This document shows positions 24,536-35,800 of a DNA stretch of 64,000 nucleotides, one piece after another. Source of the DNA: Caprimulgus europaeus (taxonomy: Eukaryota > Chordata > Aves > Caprimulgiformes > Caprimulgidae); NCBI GenBank assembly GCA_907165065.1, contig OU015525.1:50973537-51037536 (forward strand), written 5' to 3'. A model generated the notes under the pieces. That model was given only the letters and a program-made list of their open reading frames with translations, did not search any database and was not told the origin of the DNA. The position numbers were made by a program, and so were the translations under genes. Every line of letters begins with the position of its first letter. Position 1 is the stretch's first letter.

Positions 24536-27161
24536 GTAGCTGAGCAGTAATACATCAAATATTCTAGGGAGTCAGTACAAAGCAAGCACTCTGGTCCAAA
24601 AAAAAAGGCTTTGAGTTATTTTGGCAACATCCACACCCCACCGAGCACCAATGCCAAATTCCACTTGCCCTCCAGTTATAAATTATTACTGCAACACCTC
24701 TAATAAATACTGTTGTAGAGTTAAATAAGTTACAGTACAATGCTTCAAGGGAGTGGAAATTATAAAAAGGCTGTTCATCTGGGGATTAACGCAGCGAACA
24801 GAGGGAATTCATTTAATCTAAAACAAATTAGACTCTCATTTGATTAATTTGCTAGAGGCAAAGCAAAAATCTGTGGAATAGAACTGTGTAATTTCTAGTT
24901 CTTGTTCTTAAATCTTAAATAAATTAATCACGGACCACTTATAAGTCACTTTGAGGTCAAGTAAGAAAAAGCTGGCCTAGAGCCAAAAAAGATGCCAAAT
25001 CTGCCCTGGGACTATATAGGGCCTATAACCACCACACTGCTTGGTGGAACAGCACCGGATCTGAGGAGCCTTTGGTGCAAGGTGATTTTAGGGAAATTGT
25101 TTCCATGTTATCCCCTTCCTTTTGTGGGTGTCATTTTGCTGGCATATAAGAGGTGTTACAAAAAGCTGCTAACATACATGTCCAGCTGACACCTTTTAGC
25201 ACTACACTCCGCTCAGCCATTTAAACATAATTAACTAATGAAGCAAAGGAAACCTCAGAACCATTAGAGGTGTTGGGTCACACAGTGGCTGCAGACACGT
25301 GGTATCCAATAATTTCTAGAACTTTCATGTGCAGTAAACATGGGTTTAAAGTCTTTGTTTAAAGAGTTTGAAGTCTTTAATTAAGAAAAGGCACCAATAT
25401 TCTACACTGCATTTCAAAATCCGGGGAAATCTTCAGGACAGAATGAGGTATCTGGGTTGAAATTTTCATGCCGAGTTTCAACTCAGATTTTAGAAGTTAC
25501 TGTATAATCCCCCTGCAAACTAGATTTACAGTACATGAGGACTTACCCCTAAGTATCAAAGTGGGAACTCAGGACTATAAGACTAATTTGTAGTAATGAC
25601 ATCCAGTGTAAGAGTTTTCTTTAAACTATATATCTCTCTCAAAAAGCTTTAAGAGTTAGGACCCTGCCTTTCCCACTGACTTAAGGGGAACTATATAGTT
25701 ATATCCCAGTGCAACTCTGTAAAATCCATTTTTGTATTATCAAGAACAGATTATTTTGATACCATTTGGAAACACACTGTGCTCATTAGTTGAAAATGAT
25801 GATATTTCTATCATTAATCCATACATCAGCATGGATGCAGAACTCTGCTTAGAACCGTGTAACAAGTGCATCTCCATCATGAGGGACCGCTTGCAGTGTC
25901 AAAAGCTACTCTGCCTGCTGTCTCCAGCTCAGCCCTCTCATGGAAAGGCCAAACTTGTCCACTGGTGAGGTTTCTGTAATATTAACAACTGTTCAGACAG
26001 ATAAGAACAGTGAACAATTTCTTTCTCATATCACATTTCAAAAGCTTTTTGAGCAGCCACCAGGTTTATATGCATTTCTGGTCACTATTAACCAGCTATG
26101 TTCAAAGCACTGACCTAGAGGTGAAACTCAGCCAGCAGAAGCACAGCAAGCAGCTGTGGCCTTCATATGTTGATGACTTCATTGGTTCTAATTGGTTTCC
26201 ACTGGCTTTCGTAGCTTTTATTCTGGACAGTCTCCTGGTTGTGCTAACAGGCTGCACATTCTCCTCTCTCTTCACAGATGCTTCATTTCACTTGTCCTCT
26301 TCTTCTGCCTTTCTCTGCTAGTTTTTCCTTCTAGCACCTTTCATATTCAAGTCTTTCTCTCTGCTTCTATTTTGATAAGCTCTCCCTCATAAAAACCTAC
26401 CCCACATTTAAAATTCTTCCCTATTGACGAGGTCCCAAACTGACACGTCACACTCACAATGTCACAGTTGTTGGCTCTGTGTGTCGTGCCCATCTTTCCC
26501 ACCCAGTCCTTTGTCTGACTTGTCACACAGTAAGCTCCTTCAGACGGGGATTACACACATTCTGCGCTTGCAGAGTACCTGATCTTTAAGGCAGCTGTGG
26601 CAGAGGTTCAGCTGAGGCAATCCTGGAAGAGAGACCATCTCCCCACATCCAGAAGCATCTTTTGGGATGTTGTTTGAGCCTGGATTCTGGCAAGGAGATT
26701 GAGGCTTTTCCCCACCTCTGTCCTTCAGGCTTCTGATCTGGGAATTTATCCACTTTCAGTATTGCAAGAAACCAAGAGGCAAGGTTTCAGACTACAGATC
26801 CTCTCTTTACACTTATAATCTGGGATTGTGTCTCTTATCACCTAATACATGCATGAAATAAAAAAAAACAATCATGACAAATGGGTGCATTTAAATATTC
26901 TGGTCTTGATCTATGCCCACACTGCTATGCCAAAAAAATGTGAGACCTCACATTTAAGAATGCAGAAAAAGACCAGAGGTTAAGAAATTCAGAGGTTTAA
27001 GTGTAATGGCTCTACTTTTGCTTTTTGGCACAGAATGAAGACAGAAAATAGGGGTGTTTCTGGTACAAAACTTGTTAGCCCATAAGTGCTGCAGAGTATT
27101 GCTACTGTACAGGGGTCAGGATCAACTGCATGGTGTGGCGGGTCGATCTTGGAAGTTAAAA

Positions 27162-27185
27162 GTTGAAATCATATCATATTTCAAC
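27162..27185. repeat. 8-base inverted repeat GTTGAAAT / ATTTCAAC
   Basis: Perfect arms flank CATATCAT. It lies in A+T-rich intron sequence and could be chance. Confidence 0.6.
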
Positions 27186-29045
27186 ATAATGATTTAAGAG
27201 CAAACAGATCTGTTCTCATTAGTGCACTGAAAAATCGTGCCTCCCTGTCTGTATGTTAGAGGAGGCAATTAACAATGGCATTAAAATGGCATACACATTC
27301 CTGAACAACACACATCTCTATTACCTCCCATAACTCATCCACTTTGTTCCCCAGTGACGTCCCAGTCTTCACCTCTAATTTATGCACCAAATGGGACTGC
27401 AGTTTTAGGTGGAAGCAGTCAAACTCCAAAGACAATTCATCTTAGATTGCTTTATCACGAGGTTCAGGTTCACTTTCAGTGCCTGGTAAAAGCGTCTTTA
27501 TTTTGCTTTCCAAGGAGGAGGGCTGGAAGTGGAGAATCTCTTTCCTGACACACAGAACCTCAGGATAAGGAACGTTTTGTGAAACTGAAGATAACTGGGC
27601 ACACATCCTTCCCAGCACTGACCTGCTTTCATCCTTGACATTTATTTCATCTCTCTCTATTTTCCTTTTGTTTTGCTCTGCAAAACCTGCCTGCCTGATC
27701 AGCTCTCTCTCTCTGCAAGATTCTCCTTCCCTCCTTATCCTAGCAGGCAAAGATGTTCGAATCTCTGGGCTTTGAGTGCGGACCTAAGCAAACTGTTCAA
27801 CAGTTGTGACAAAAAAGGGCTCTGTTCAGCTCTCAGCTGTAGCAAAATCAGTCTAGAATAAATTCATGTTATCCAAAGTAGCAGAATAAAGAGCCACAAG
27901 AGATTTTAAACAGCTCCCTTCTTCAGAGGGATAGGCTCACTGGTGCTATTCTTAGTCCTGTGTGGCTGGGAAAAGAGGAATATCAAAAGCTAAGATGAAC
28001 AATTATGACTTTACAAAAACACTCCTGTCATATATAGCTCATATGATAATTCTGCTGAATATCCGTTGCTGTTGTACAGCAATATTTCTATCTGTGCAGT
28101 AACAGATTTCTCTTGTATTTTTACAGCTTCTAACACTCTGCTTTCCTTTATGTTGTTCATAAGAATATCCTTTTACACATGCTTGCATGATCATCTTTCT
28201 CTTCCATATGTTTAAAACCCTGTGTGCTACCAACCAGTTCAGGATACACACTGACTGTATAGTAGCATTGCTCAGGATTTGTTCTGCATTGTATCACACA
28301 TTTATTATAACTGCTCATGCCTTTGAACTTCTGTGGTAGGGTCCTGTGACATGTCCAACACACACCACTCAGAGCTCCTGCATGTGTTTCATGTTTATGT
28401 CACTGTATTCATATAAGCTTTGTTATAACTGGACTAAGTAAAGGTTACTGGATCACTCCACTTCTAATCCTTGGTTTTCAGATGCATTCTGGCTTCTGCA
28501 AAATGCTCTGGACTGGGGGGGTTTTTTTAATTTTCAGTTTGAAGTTTCTAACCAGGAAACACCTGTTTGCAGATTTGATTTTGTGCACACGAAGATGAGA
28601 CAGAAAGAGAGATACACTTTTCTCCAGTATTAGAAAATAAGAATGTTTATACCTTAATTCTCTAAAAATATCTGTGGCATCAAAGGAGTTAGAAAGATTA
28701 AATCTGTCAAGAAGGCAGACATAATATAAATGGATTATTTATTTAAGACTTTTCAAGGCAGCCAAGAAAAAGCAAATGATAAATTTGCATGTACACTCAG
28801 CTTTTGCAAACAGAGGTTTTACCTGCAGATTACAATTTTAGTGATATGGGCTGATACATCATTAATTGTCTGTTAAAGAGTGCACTGTATAAGGTAAATC
28901 TGAAGTAAATTGAACTGGCATATCACATGAAAGTTGAAGATACTTCATGTACTGAAAACTCTGCGCATGAAGCTGATTGTGAGGCAAACTGGTTGACACT
29001 AGGAAAGCTGGGCATTCAGACTAGACCATTTCTGAGGCCGTGCCA

Positions 29046-29067
29046 GCTCCACTGATTTCAGTGGAGC
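29046..29067. repeat. Perfect palindrome GCTCCACTGA-TT-TCAGTGGAGC, fragment of an ancient repeat
   Basis: Ten-base arms surround a two-base centre. The core (TCAGTGGAGC) also occurs in the larger palindrome at 47565-47630, so both may come from the same old interspersed repeat family. Confidence 0.6.
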
Positions 29068-29108
29068 ACAACCAAGAATGAACCTGTCCTGCTGTTTCAC
29101 TCAGTGCA

Positions 29109-29135
29109 TTTTTTTATTTTTTTTTAAAAAAAAAA
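29109..29135. repeat. T/A homopolymer tracts
   Basis: T7-A-T9 is followed by about ten A residues. It is self-complementary and prone to polymerase slippage. Confidence 0.8.
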
Positions 29136-31795
29136 GAGTGGAACTGTACAGGGCAGGCTATTTGGTCACATTCCAGTTCAAAAGCACAAGACATGTTTCA
29201 ACCTCCAGCACCATCACTATACAAGCGGTACACAGCAAGGTGCCTGCAATAGTAGAAAGGAAGGAGGAGAAGCAGGATTGGCAGAAAGAAGCAGCTGAGC
29301 TATCTTGGGTGTTGTGATGCACAACTCCTTTGTCATCCTGGACCAACAGTCCCAAAGTGACCACCTTGACTTTGTTATAGCCCAATTTTGAGCATTATGA
29401 TTAAGTTGTTATCCAAACAATATCCACATTTCAGAAGAAAATACTTATCACCAGAACTGCTGTGACAGTAGTGATCACAGATACAGTTTAAAGTAATAAT
29501 TACAAAATATATCACAGATATATAGAAAGAAGTTCTCAGTTTTAACAATGCTTCTCCCTCTCTTAAATTAGGGCCAATGTTTTTGAACATGTGGTGGTGT
29601 TTGACTATGAGGGAGCTGTTTTCATTTGTTTCCTAGGTAACAAATACGCCTTCATGCCCCAATAAATAACTATAACTTAGAAGTATCATTTGATAAAGAT
29701 ACATCTGACCCTAAAGCAGTCAAGTCCCTTTATAAATCACATGAATTACTATTAAAAAATATCACAAAATTTGTGAGCTCAGCCTAGTTTGCTGGAAATA
29801 GAACTGCCAGCATATTAAACATAAACTTCAATTTGTTTTCCTGATTTAAAACATAACACATTACGAATACCAGCAATGGAAAATATAATTTATTCCTTAC
29901 AGATATTTAGTGATGTAATTATTTAGATATTCCTCCATTCTCTAGAGAGGGTAGATACAGAGACAGCTGCAATCAACAGATCATTTTATCGTTATTGAGA
30001 AAAATGTGTAACTACACTGAGTTCTAAAGACCTACAATTATCACCACCATCAAGTTTAAAGAGAAAATATGAAAAAACAAGTCTGTACCCAGAAAAGAAT
30101 ATCACAGAGATAAAATTTGTTTTGGCTCTCTGACTTCCATAACACTGGCAATAGCACTTGATGTGGTGATTTGTTTGAAGTTTCTCTTTTCTCTTGCTAT
30201 TAGCACAGTCATTTAAGTGTTCTTCTTTGCATGTTTTATTACTGATTTCCATAACTCTTGATGGGGAAAGAAATAAGATGGCTGTGATCGATCTTAGGGA
30301 AACCGAGTGGTAAGGACTAGCAACCAGAGTGAAGCATCTCCCTCCTGCTGGAGTGTGGGGCAGTAACACTTGCTCCCAGCAGGAGTAACATCTTCCCTCC
30401 AAATGCCACTTCTCCACTTTGCAAAGAAATGCTGCAGAGGCAGAACGGAAGGAGATGCAAGTCGCATTATATGTTATTGCTGTCCTCAGGCCTTTGCATC
30501 CTGCCTCCTCCCCAAACCGGCGCAGCCTCAGACCCAAGAAAAATAGAGCGTAAACTTTTCAGTGATAACAGGAATGGGTTTATATTACTGGATCCCCATT
30601 GTTTTGATTTGTTCCTGCCATTACACTTAGGCTGATAATGACAAGTTGATGACAAAACTTTTGGCACAAGTACCCTATAAATAAAGAACACTGTAAATAC
30701 ATCCTTTTTAATCTGTTGCACGGCCCTGTAAAGACACCATGTCACAGTGCCAGAAGTTACTTAAATAGCGTGTGTGGCCTTGCAAAAATAAAACCCCCCA
30801 AAAAGCTTCTCCTCCCTTCAGGCAGCTACTCTGGCAAGTGAATAAATAATCACATCATTTGGTGTCCCAGACTCTGGAAACTAAGTGTAACTATCATGAT
30901 GTTTACTGGCCTCCTGGCATCTGGAATCAAACTCTGCAACCCAAGCACAGGCACACTGGTGCCCAAAAGCAATTTTCTTATATGTGTTTTTTTCCTTCCA
31001 CTCAAATTCAAGTTTATTTTTGCCTCTGAAGAAAAACAAGATTCAACTCTCACAAACTCCCAACTACTTCCTAAACTTGCCGTAATGTCCTTTGATGTTG
31101 TCATCATAAGTATTCTCCAGCGTGTAAAGTCTCTGCCTTTGCTGTAAGGCTATCGACTTCCATAAACTGAAGGCTTTCTTGCAACACCACTAATACATCT
31201 TTACTAGGTTACAGTGTGGCAATTTGGCAATCTGCTTCTTTATTTGATTTTAAACGTGTACTATCTAATACCTCTCAGTCACAGCTTTGTAGGACGAGGT
31301 CAACCAGTGGAAGAGGCATGTTTCACACATTTAAAACAAAAAGGATGGGTGGGGGGAGAGGGAAAACCGAAAAGAAACAAAGTTTCAGTTTAAACAGATG
31401 CAAAGCAAAACCCAAATATTTTCCAGTCGGTGGATGTTGAGGAGAAATATGCCAAATACATTTCACAAGCCAGTTCAGCCTCTGCTGGCACCTAATCATT
31501 GCCAGATGTTTAGAAGCAACACCAAGAACATCGCAAAACGCTGGCAAAAAATAAACAAACAAACATAGAAATAAAAGTCTTCGCAGGACGACGGGGAGAG
31601 GGGAGAGGAAAGCTGGGAGCCGAGAGACAGCGTGCCGGGGAGAGCGAGTGCAGACGGCCCGGGGGACACACGGACACCCCGCTCCCCGGAGCGGGACTGG
31701 CCGACAGACGCCAAACGGGAGCGGCGGCGCGGAGCCCCGTGCGCGGGGCCGGGGCTGCCCCATCTGCGCCCCGGGCTCGCGGTGAGACCCACGCT

Positions 31796-32090
31796 CTGCC
31801 CGCTCCGGCACCGCCTGCCCCAGCCCTGCCGGCCTTCTGCCCGCACCCGGCCTGCCCTGCCTTCAACCTGCCTGCACGGTGCCCTGCCCGTGCCCTGCCT
31901 GCAGCCGGTTCACCCTGCCTGCGCCCTGCCCGAAACCTCCCCCAGCTGCAGCCTGACCGCACCCCACCGACCCTGCCTGCACTCTGCCCGCCGTCTGCTC
32001 CCTGCCCGCACTCTGCCCACCCTGCCCGCACCCTTCCCTGCCCGCCCCCAGCCCTCCGCTGCCCCTTGCCCGCTGCCCGCTGCCTGGCGG
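31796..32090. repeat. Degenerate CCTGCCYGCRC-type tandem repeat, G-rich on the COLEC12 sense strand
   Basis: The plus strand is built of imperfect units resembling CCTGCCCGCAC or CCTGCCTGCAC (period about 10-12 bases), interrupted by diverged spacers. On the minus (transcribed sense) strand this becomes runs such as GGGCAGGG and GCGGGCAGGG, which have G-quadruplex and R-loop potential. It begins about 45 bases inside intron 1. The exact unit count needs a tandem-repeat finder. Confidence 0.75.
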
Positions 32091-32092
32091 CG

Positions 32093-32098
32093 CACGTG
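32093..32098. promoter_or_regulatory. E-box CACGTG downstream of COLEC12 exon 1
   Basis: A palindromic CACGTG sits 39 bases inside intron 1 in the context GCGCACGTGTGCG. It could bind bHLH factors (USF, MYC/MAX, CLOCK/BMAL), and its ACGTG core is also a hypoxia-element core. Function is inferred. Confidence 0.45.
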
Positions 32099-32136
32099 TG
32101 CGGGCGGCGGAGCGGGAGCCCCGCTGCCGTCCCTAC

Positions 32137-32143
32137 CTTTCAT
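32137..32143 (-). CDS. COLEC12: COLEC12 coding exon 1 (start codon, Met-Lys and one base of codon 3)
   Basis: On the minus strand the sequence reads GCCAAG-ATG-AAA-G followed by GTAGGG, a start codon with A at -3 and a splice donor after only seven coding bases. The split codon G|AC joins exon 2 to give Asp, so the protein starts MKDD, as in other vertebrate COLEC12 proteins. This is too short for an ORF search and is supported only by the match after splicing, the donor and its place in the CpG island. If the intron were retained, the frame would stay open for roughly another 75 codons of Gly/Ala/Arg-rich sequence. I regard that as a by-product of high G+C. An in-frame upstream extension is formally open, but the family start argues for this ATG. 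Confidence 0.9.
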
Positions 32144-32160
32144 CTTGGCGCCGGGGCGGG

Positions 32161-32166
32161 TCACAT
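32161..32166 (-). promoter_or_regulatory. Start-stop upstream ORF (ATG-TGA) in the COLEC12 leader
   Basis: On the minus strand an ATG (32166-32164) is followed at once by TGA (32163-32161). The COLEC12 start codon begins 23 bases after this ATG, in another frame. The context is weak (C at -3). Such minimal start-stop elements can slow or trap initiating ribosomes. The effect here is inferred and requires that the transcript starts upstream of 32166. Confidence 0.6.
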
Positions 32167-32170
32167 AGGA

Positions 32171-32194
32171 CGGACGGGACGGGACGGGACGGGG
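32171..32194. repeat. Short GGGAC pentanucleotide repeat in the COLEC12 leader or promoter
   Basis: About four GGGAC units run in tandem just upstream of the start-stop ATG, and the sense strand reads GTCCC repeats. The copy number could vary between individuals. Confidence 0.8.
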
Positions 32195-32694
32195 CGCGGT
32201 GGGCGGGCGGGTGGCGCTCCCTGCCTACTGCCGGGCCATGCCGGGGGCCGGGCGCGCCCCCGCCGCGGGCCCTGCTGCGCAGCCCCGGCCGCTGCCGCTG
32301 TCCCTGCCCCTGCCGCCGCCGTCGCTCGCCGTCGCTCCTCGGCCGCCGGCGGCACCGCGCTCTCGCCGCCAGCCCCGCGCAGCCCGGCCCGGCCCCGCGG
32401 ACCCGCGGCCCGGCCCCGCCTCCCTCCCTCCGCCCCGGGGAAGGGGCCGGGGCCGGGCCGCGGGGGCGGGCTCGGGGCCCCGCCGGCGGCTGGGGCTTGG
32501 GGTGTTGCGTCCCGTCCCGCCGCGTCCCGCGGGGCCCTGGGGTTCCCGAGGTGTAGGGCCGCGGGCAGCAGGGTCTGCCCGTGGGGTGCAGCCCGGACCG
32601 GGACTCAAGCGGCACCCGTCGATGGCCGGGGAGCTTGAGCGGGACGTGGTGTTGCCGGGAGGTGTTGCCGTGCTGTCCTCTCCCTGCCCCCCCA

Positions 32695-32704
32695 CGCACG
32701 TGCG
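32695..32704. promoter_or_regulatory. Palindromic E-box CGCACGTGCG upstream of COLEC12
   Basis: A perfect 10-base palindrome centred on CACGTG lies about 550 bases upstream of the start codon inside the CpG island. It shares the extended CGCACGTG core with the site at 32093. Function is inferred. Confidence 0.45.
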
Positions 32705-32850
32705 ATCCCCCGGGGCTTTCGGCTTTGGCTGTCCTTCCGCGTGTCGCACCGCCCGAGCTCGCCCGGCCGGGAGCGCGTCCCTCGGCTGGGAAGAGGCCGC
32801 GGGAGGTGTGAAGTTCACCCTGGCGCTGGATGAAGCACCACGCGCTGTCC

Positions 32851-35800
32851 CGTTGGGTTCCATGGGACTGCACTCAGTGCACGCGCTGCAGTGTGTGTGT
32901 AGATATTTGTGGGATATGAGGGAGATACGGGCCAGTTGTCTTTTATTTCTCTAGTTCTGGAGGTAGCCAGGAATAGTGGATCGTTTCCAGGCTCCTGTTT
33001 TCATGAAAGGTGTGCTTTGATTTTCTGCAAACCTACCTGTTTTTAGGCTATTGAAGATGATGATCTGTGTTTAGGATCCAGCTTCGACTATTAACACCAG
33101 TGCTGGTGAAGCAGAGCTAGTGCAGCGTGCACCAGTCCGTTCCGGGGATGAACCAAGTAGCAAAGGCACCAGAGAGTCTTTCTCATCACAGAGAGCAGAT
33201 GCACACCATTTTGCCTTTGCAATTACAGGTATCACAGTCTGTTGAATCAGGCGATGCCCAAAGAAATTACTATGCTACATGGTCTTCTCAGCCGCCCTAC
33301 AGCTCCTATAAGGATCATAGCGTACTGGAAAGCTCATGGCACAGTATCACAGCATTAGTTTAACACCAAGTCAAAAAACATTGGAAAGCTGTCAGGCATG
33401 ACCTCACCTGAGCAAGGAATGGAGGATTAAATCCACAAAAAGTAACCATTGTAGAGCCAATATTAAAGAACGGGTTTAGAAATTGGAATTCCTTCCGCTG
33501 GTCTGATGACTTAAGTTGGCATCCGCTTGAGTGCGTTTTGCTGACTCGGAGGCAGTACCTTCGGTTTGGGGTTGTCAAAAATACTTGAATACCAGCTGCA
33601 GTAGCCATTTGTTGCTTTAAAGCAGGGCTCAGATATCAAAGAGACTTGACTCAGCTTTTAGTTTATGCTGTGGTAGTTGACTGGAATATCTATGTTTGGT
33701 ACAAGTCATAAGTAAAACACTGAAATGAGTGCTGTCATCAGGTAATTAAGGTTGTCCTGTAGTATTGTGTTGGATTAGGACAACAGCTCTTGCAGTGTTT
33801 GTAAGACCAACTAATGCTTGCTCAGTTGGGTGACTAATTTGGATCCTAACTCACAACTTTTGGTTCAAAGAATCAATTTCAGTTTCCCAAACTAAAAACT
33901 AGACTCCAATCCAAAGCTCATGAGTATGTTTCCAAGGACATATCTTTCCATTAATTCTCATAGACTGGATGAAACTGATAATGAAGCTTCATTTCTGCAA
34001 AGAAAAAAAACTTCCATTTGAAAACATAGTGCAGAAGAAATACTTTTTTTTAAAAAAAATAATATTATTTTAAACCTGTGTAGTCGGGGAATGTGCAAAG
34101 AGCAGGACTGTGTACGAATTTAGAAATTTCCTCAAAAGCAGTAACTGATGACACTTCTCTAGTTCTTTAGACAGCAACTGTAGTGAACTGAAGGATAGCG
34201 ACCAAAAATTGCAGAGACTGATGAGTGAACTGCTGTGTCTGAGGAAAATGTGTTCTTTACTAGTTGAAAGAAAAATAATGAGTATTTCGAATTCATATAC
34301 AGTTTATAATTGATTAATTAGGCCTGAGATCTACCTCCATTCTTGTGACTTTAAAATATTTATTAATTTGTGGAGACGCTTCATATTTCTAATGTAAGCT
34401 TCTATATTATCTTTTAATCATGGAAGTTGTATTCCACGTTGGATTTCTTATAAATATGTTACATATTTAAATGTTTGATGAGCTTCTACTAATAGTACTT
34501 TAAAAATCTAGTGTTAGTAAAGAAATTCAAGAAACTCATTAACTGTTTCATGTGTGAAATATTTCCTCTAAACCTAAGTATTTTGTGTTTCGGTTTCTAA
34601 AGTAAGCATTACTTTTTTTCTTCCTACCAACCCATCTCCATCTACCAGCAGAAGGTATAGCTGTTTGACACTCTTACCACCACTTCTCAGCCCTGGGATT
34701 AGTGAAGGGGAAGGCAGATTGTTACTTTGTGGAGATGGGGTAATTGAGCAAGAATTCTTAATGAGCTGAATAGCAGTGGATTATTGGTGTTATGGAATAT
34801 CATGTATTCTCTGCACCCAAACCAGTTTGATTAAACAGAAGAATTCTACATAAAAAACCCCAAAACAAACACAAAAAAGCCCCCCAAAACTCCCACCCCA
34901 ACGACTGAGTGGCATAGTTTAGAAATACTGGCTTTAAAAATCAGCAACAGCATGTCCCTTTCCATCCATAAATGGATTCAGCTCTCCAGTCACCTCTCCA
35001 TTGTCTCTGTTTCAGTTGCCAGTATGAACAGCTCCCCAAATTTCCAGTTCTTTTTCGATGAGCACTCTGAAAATTATGGTCTGAGCCAGGATGTCCTGTG
35101 GAGAGCTACCTTACATTAAGCCTGGCTTCCGACACCCTATCCTACCTGCAAGATGTGTATTGTGGGGTGCAGCCTTTTGTAGGGCTGCTGGTGTCCCCTG
35201 GGGCAGGCTGTGGTGAAGATGCGGGGGAACAGTGCTGCAGCTGGCAATGTTGACAGGGACATGGCAGTCCCCGTGGTGCTTCTTCCAACCAACCTGCTGG
35301 GAATATTTTGTTGGCAGTGGCATCACAGGTCCCAGGGTTAGAGCTGTTTCTTGTTCTGGGTTAAACCAGATGGCTTTATCTAGCTAGAGCTAGACAGTGT
35401 GGTTGCCCTGTGGCTTGGACATCTCTCCCTTTCTATTCCCATGTCCTGTGAGCTCTGCCCTCAAGCACACTCAGGTCCAAGGACACTAAGAAACACCCAG
35501 AGTCAGAACCTGTGTCCTGGAAAGAAATTATGCTCAATTCTCCCAAATTTCATCCGTACCTACTGTGCAGGTACCCCAGCATACTTGACTTCAGGTAACA
35601 AGAGCAGCCTCTCTCCCACCTGCCTCTACTGCCTGGCCCTGAAGAACCAAATCAGGTGCAACCTTCTCACTCACCCTCTTATTTCTACTTAGGTGTGAGC
35701 TCCCCATGAAGTTGGACCTACTGGAACTTAAACTTTATCTCCATTTCTTACTACATGGGGATCAAGAGATACTCCTACTAGCTAGATAAACCACAGAATA

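Larger units (their letters stand above)
20382..32136 (-). other. COLEC12: COLEC12 intron 1
   Basis: The intron is 11,755 bp, bounded by GTAGGG at 32136 and a polypyrimidine-AG at 20382-20383, and is a phase-1 intron. Apart from the CpG-rich 5' end it is A+T-rich. It holds simple repeats (24066-24095 TA-rich, 29109-29135 T/A tract), a 21-base tandem duplication (23157-23198), and clean inverted repeats at 24507-24535, 27162-27185 and 29046-29067. The stretch 24770-24960 is dense in TAAT-type motifs. Stop-free frames such as 21165-21755 (plus) and 29992-30537 (minus) encode nothing I recognise and fit chance. I see no interspersed repeat of clear identity here. Confidence 0.85.
1..32143 (-). 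other. COLEC12: COLEC12 gene, 5' portion (collectin-12), runs off the left edge
   Basis: The locus is recognised from two short coding exons that join in frame to give the conserved N-terminus of collectin-12, a type II membrane scavenger receptor and C-type lectin (CL-P1/SRCL) found on endothelial and myeloid cells. The order on the minus strand is promoter and CpG island, exon 1 (32143-32137), intron 1 (32136-20382), exon 2 (20381-20331), then intron 2 to the window edge. I looked on the minus strand of 1-20330 for the next family exon, which carries the Cys-rich juxtamembrane stretch and transmembrane helix, and did not find it. It should lie to the left of the window. All later domains (coiled coil, collagen-like, lectin) are therefore absent. 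The long first introns fit a large gene, as in other vertebrates. Identity is firm; the upstream transcript limit is not determined. Confidence 0.93.
31590..32850. other. CpG island, the only one in the window
   Basis: From about 31590 to 32850 the sequence is dominated by G and C with frequent CpG. Elsewhere in the 64 kb CpG is scarce. The island covers the 3' (proximal) end of COLEC12 intron 1, exon 1, the leader and the promoter. Long stop-free frames on both strands here (up to about 300 codons on the plus strand, 31739-32638) are expected from base composition and do not encode recognisable proteins. Confidence 0.9.
32144..32850 (-). promoter_or_regulatory. COLEC12: COLEC12 5' leader and CpG-island promoter
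   Basis: This stretch is very rich in G+C and CpG, in sharp contrast with the A+T-rich surroundings. It contains several GC-box-like CCGCCCC and GGGGCGGG stretches (for example near 32150-32157 and 32460-32470) and no TATA box at a sensible distance. It lies directly upstream of the COLEC12 start codon, so it is read as a TATA-less CpG-island promoter plus 5' untranslated leader. The transcription start cannot be placed from sequence alone. Such promoters are often divergently transcribed, but I see no plus-strand gene starting here. Confidence 0.75.

Noticed and set aside
27355-27361. CRE-like TGACGTC
   Set aside because: It is a single seven-base match one base short of the palindromic consensus, with no supporting cluster.
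29992-30537. 181-codon minus-strand open frame in COLEC12 intron 1
   Set aside because: It does not match any COLEC12 exon or another known protein, and the start is a non-ATG codon. Chance is sufficient.
31739-32638. 299-codon plus-strand open frame, and long minus-strand frames at 32133-32873 and 31510-32031
   Set aside because: They lie in the CpG island, where stop codons are rare. The peptides are Ala/Pro/Arg/Gly-rich with repeats, overlap on both strands and resemble no family.
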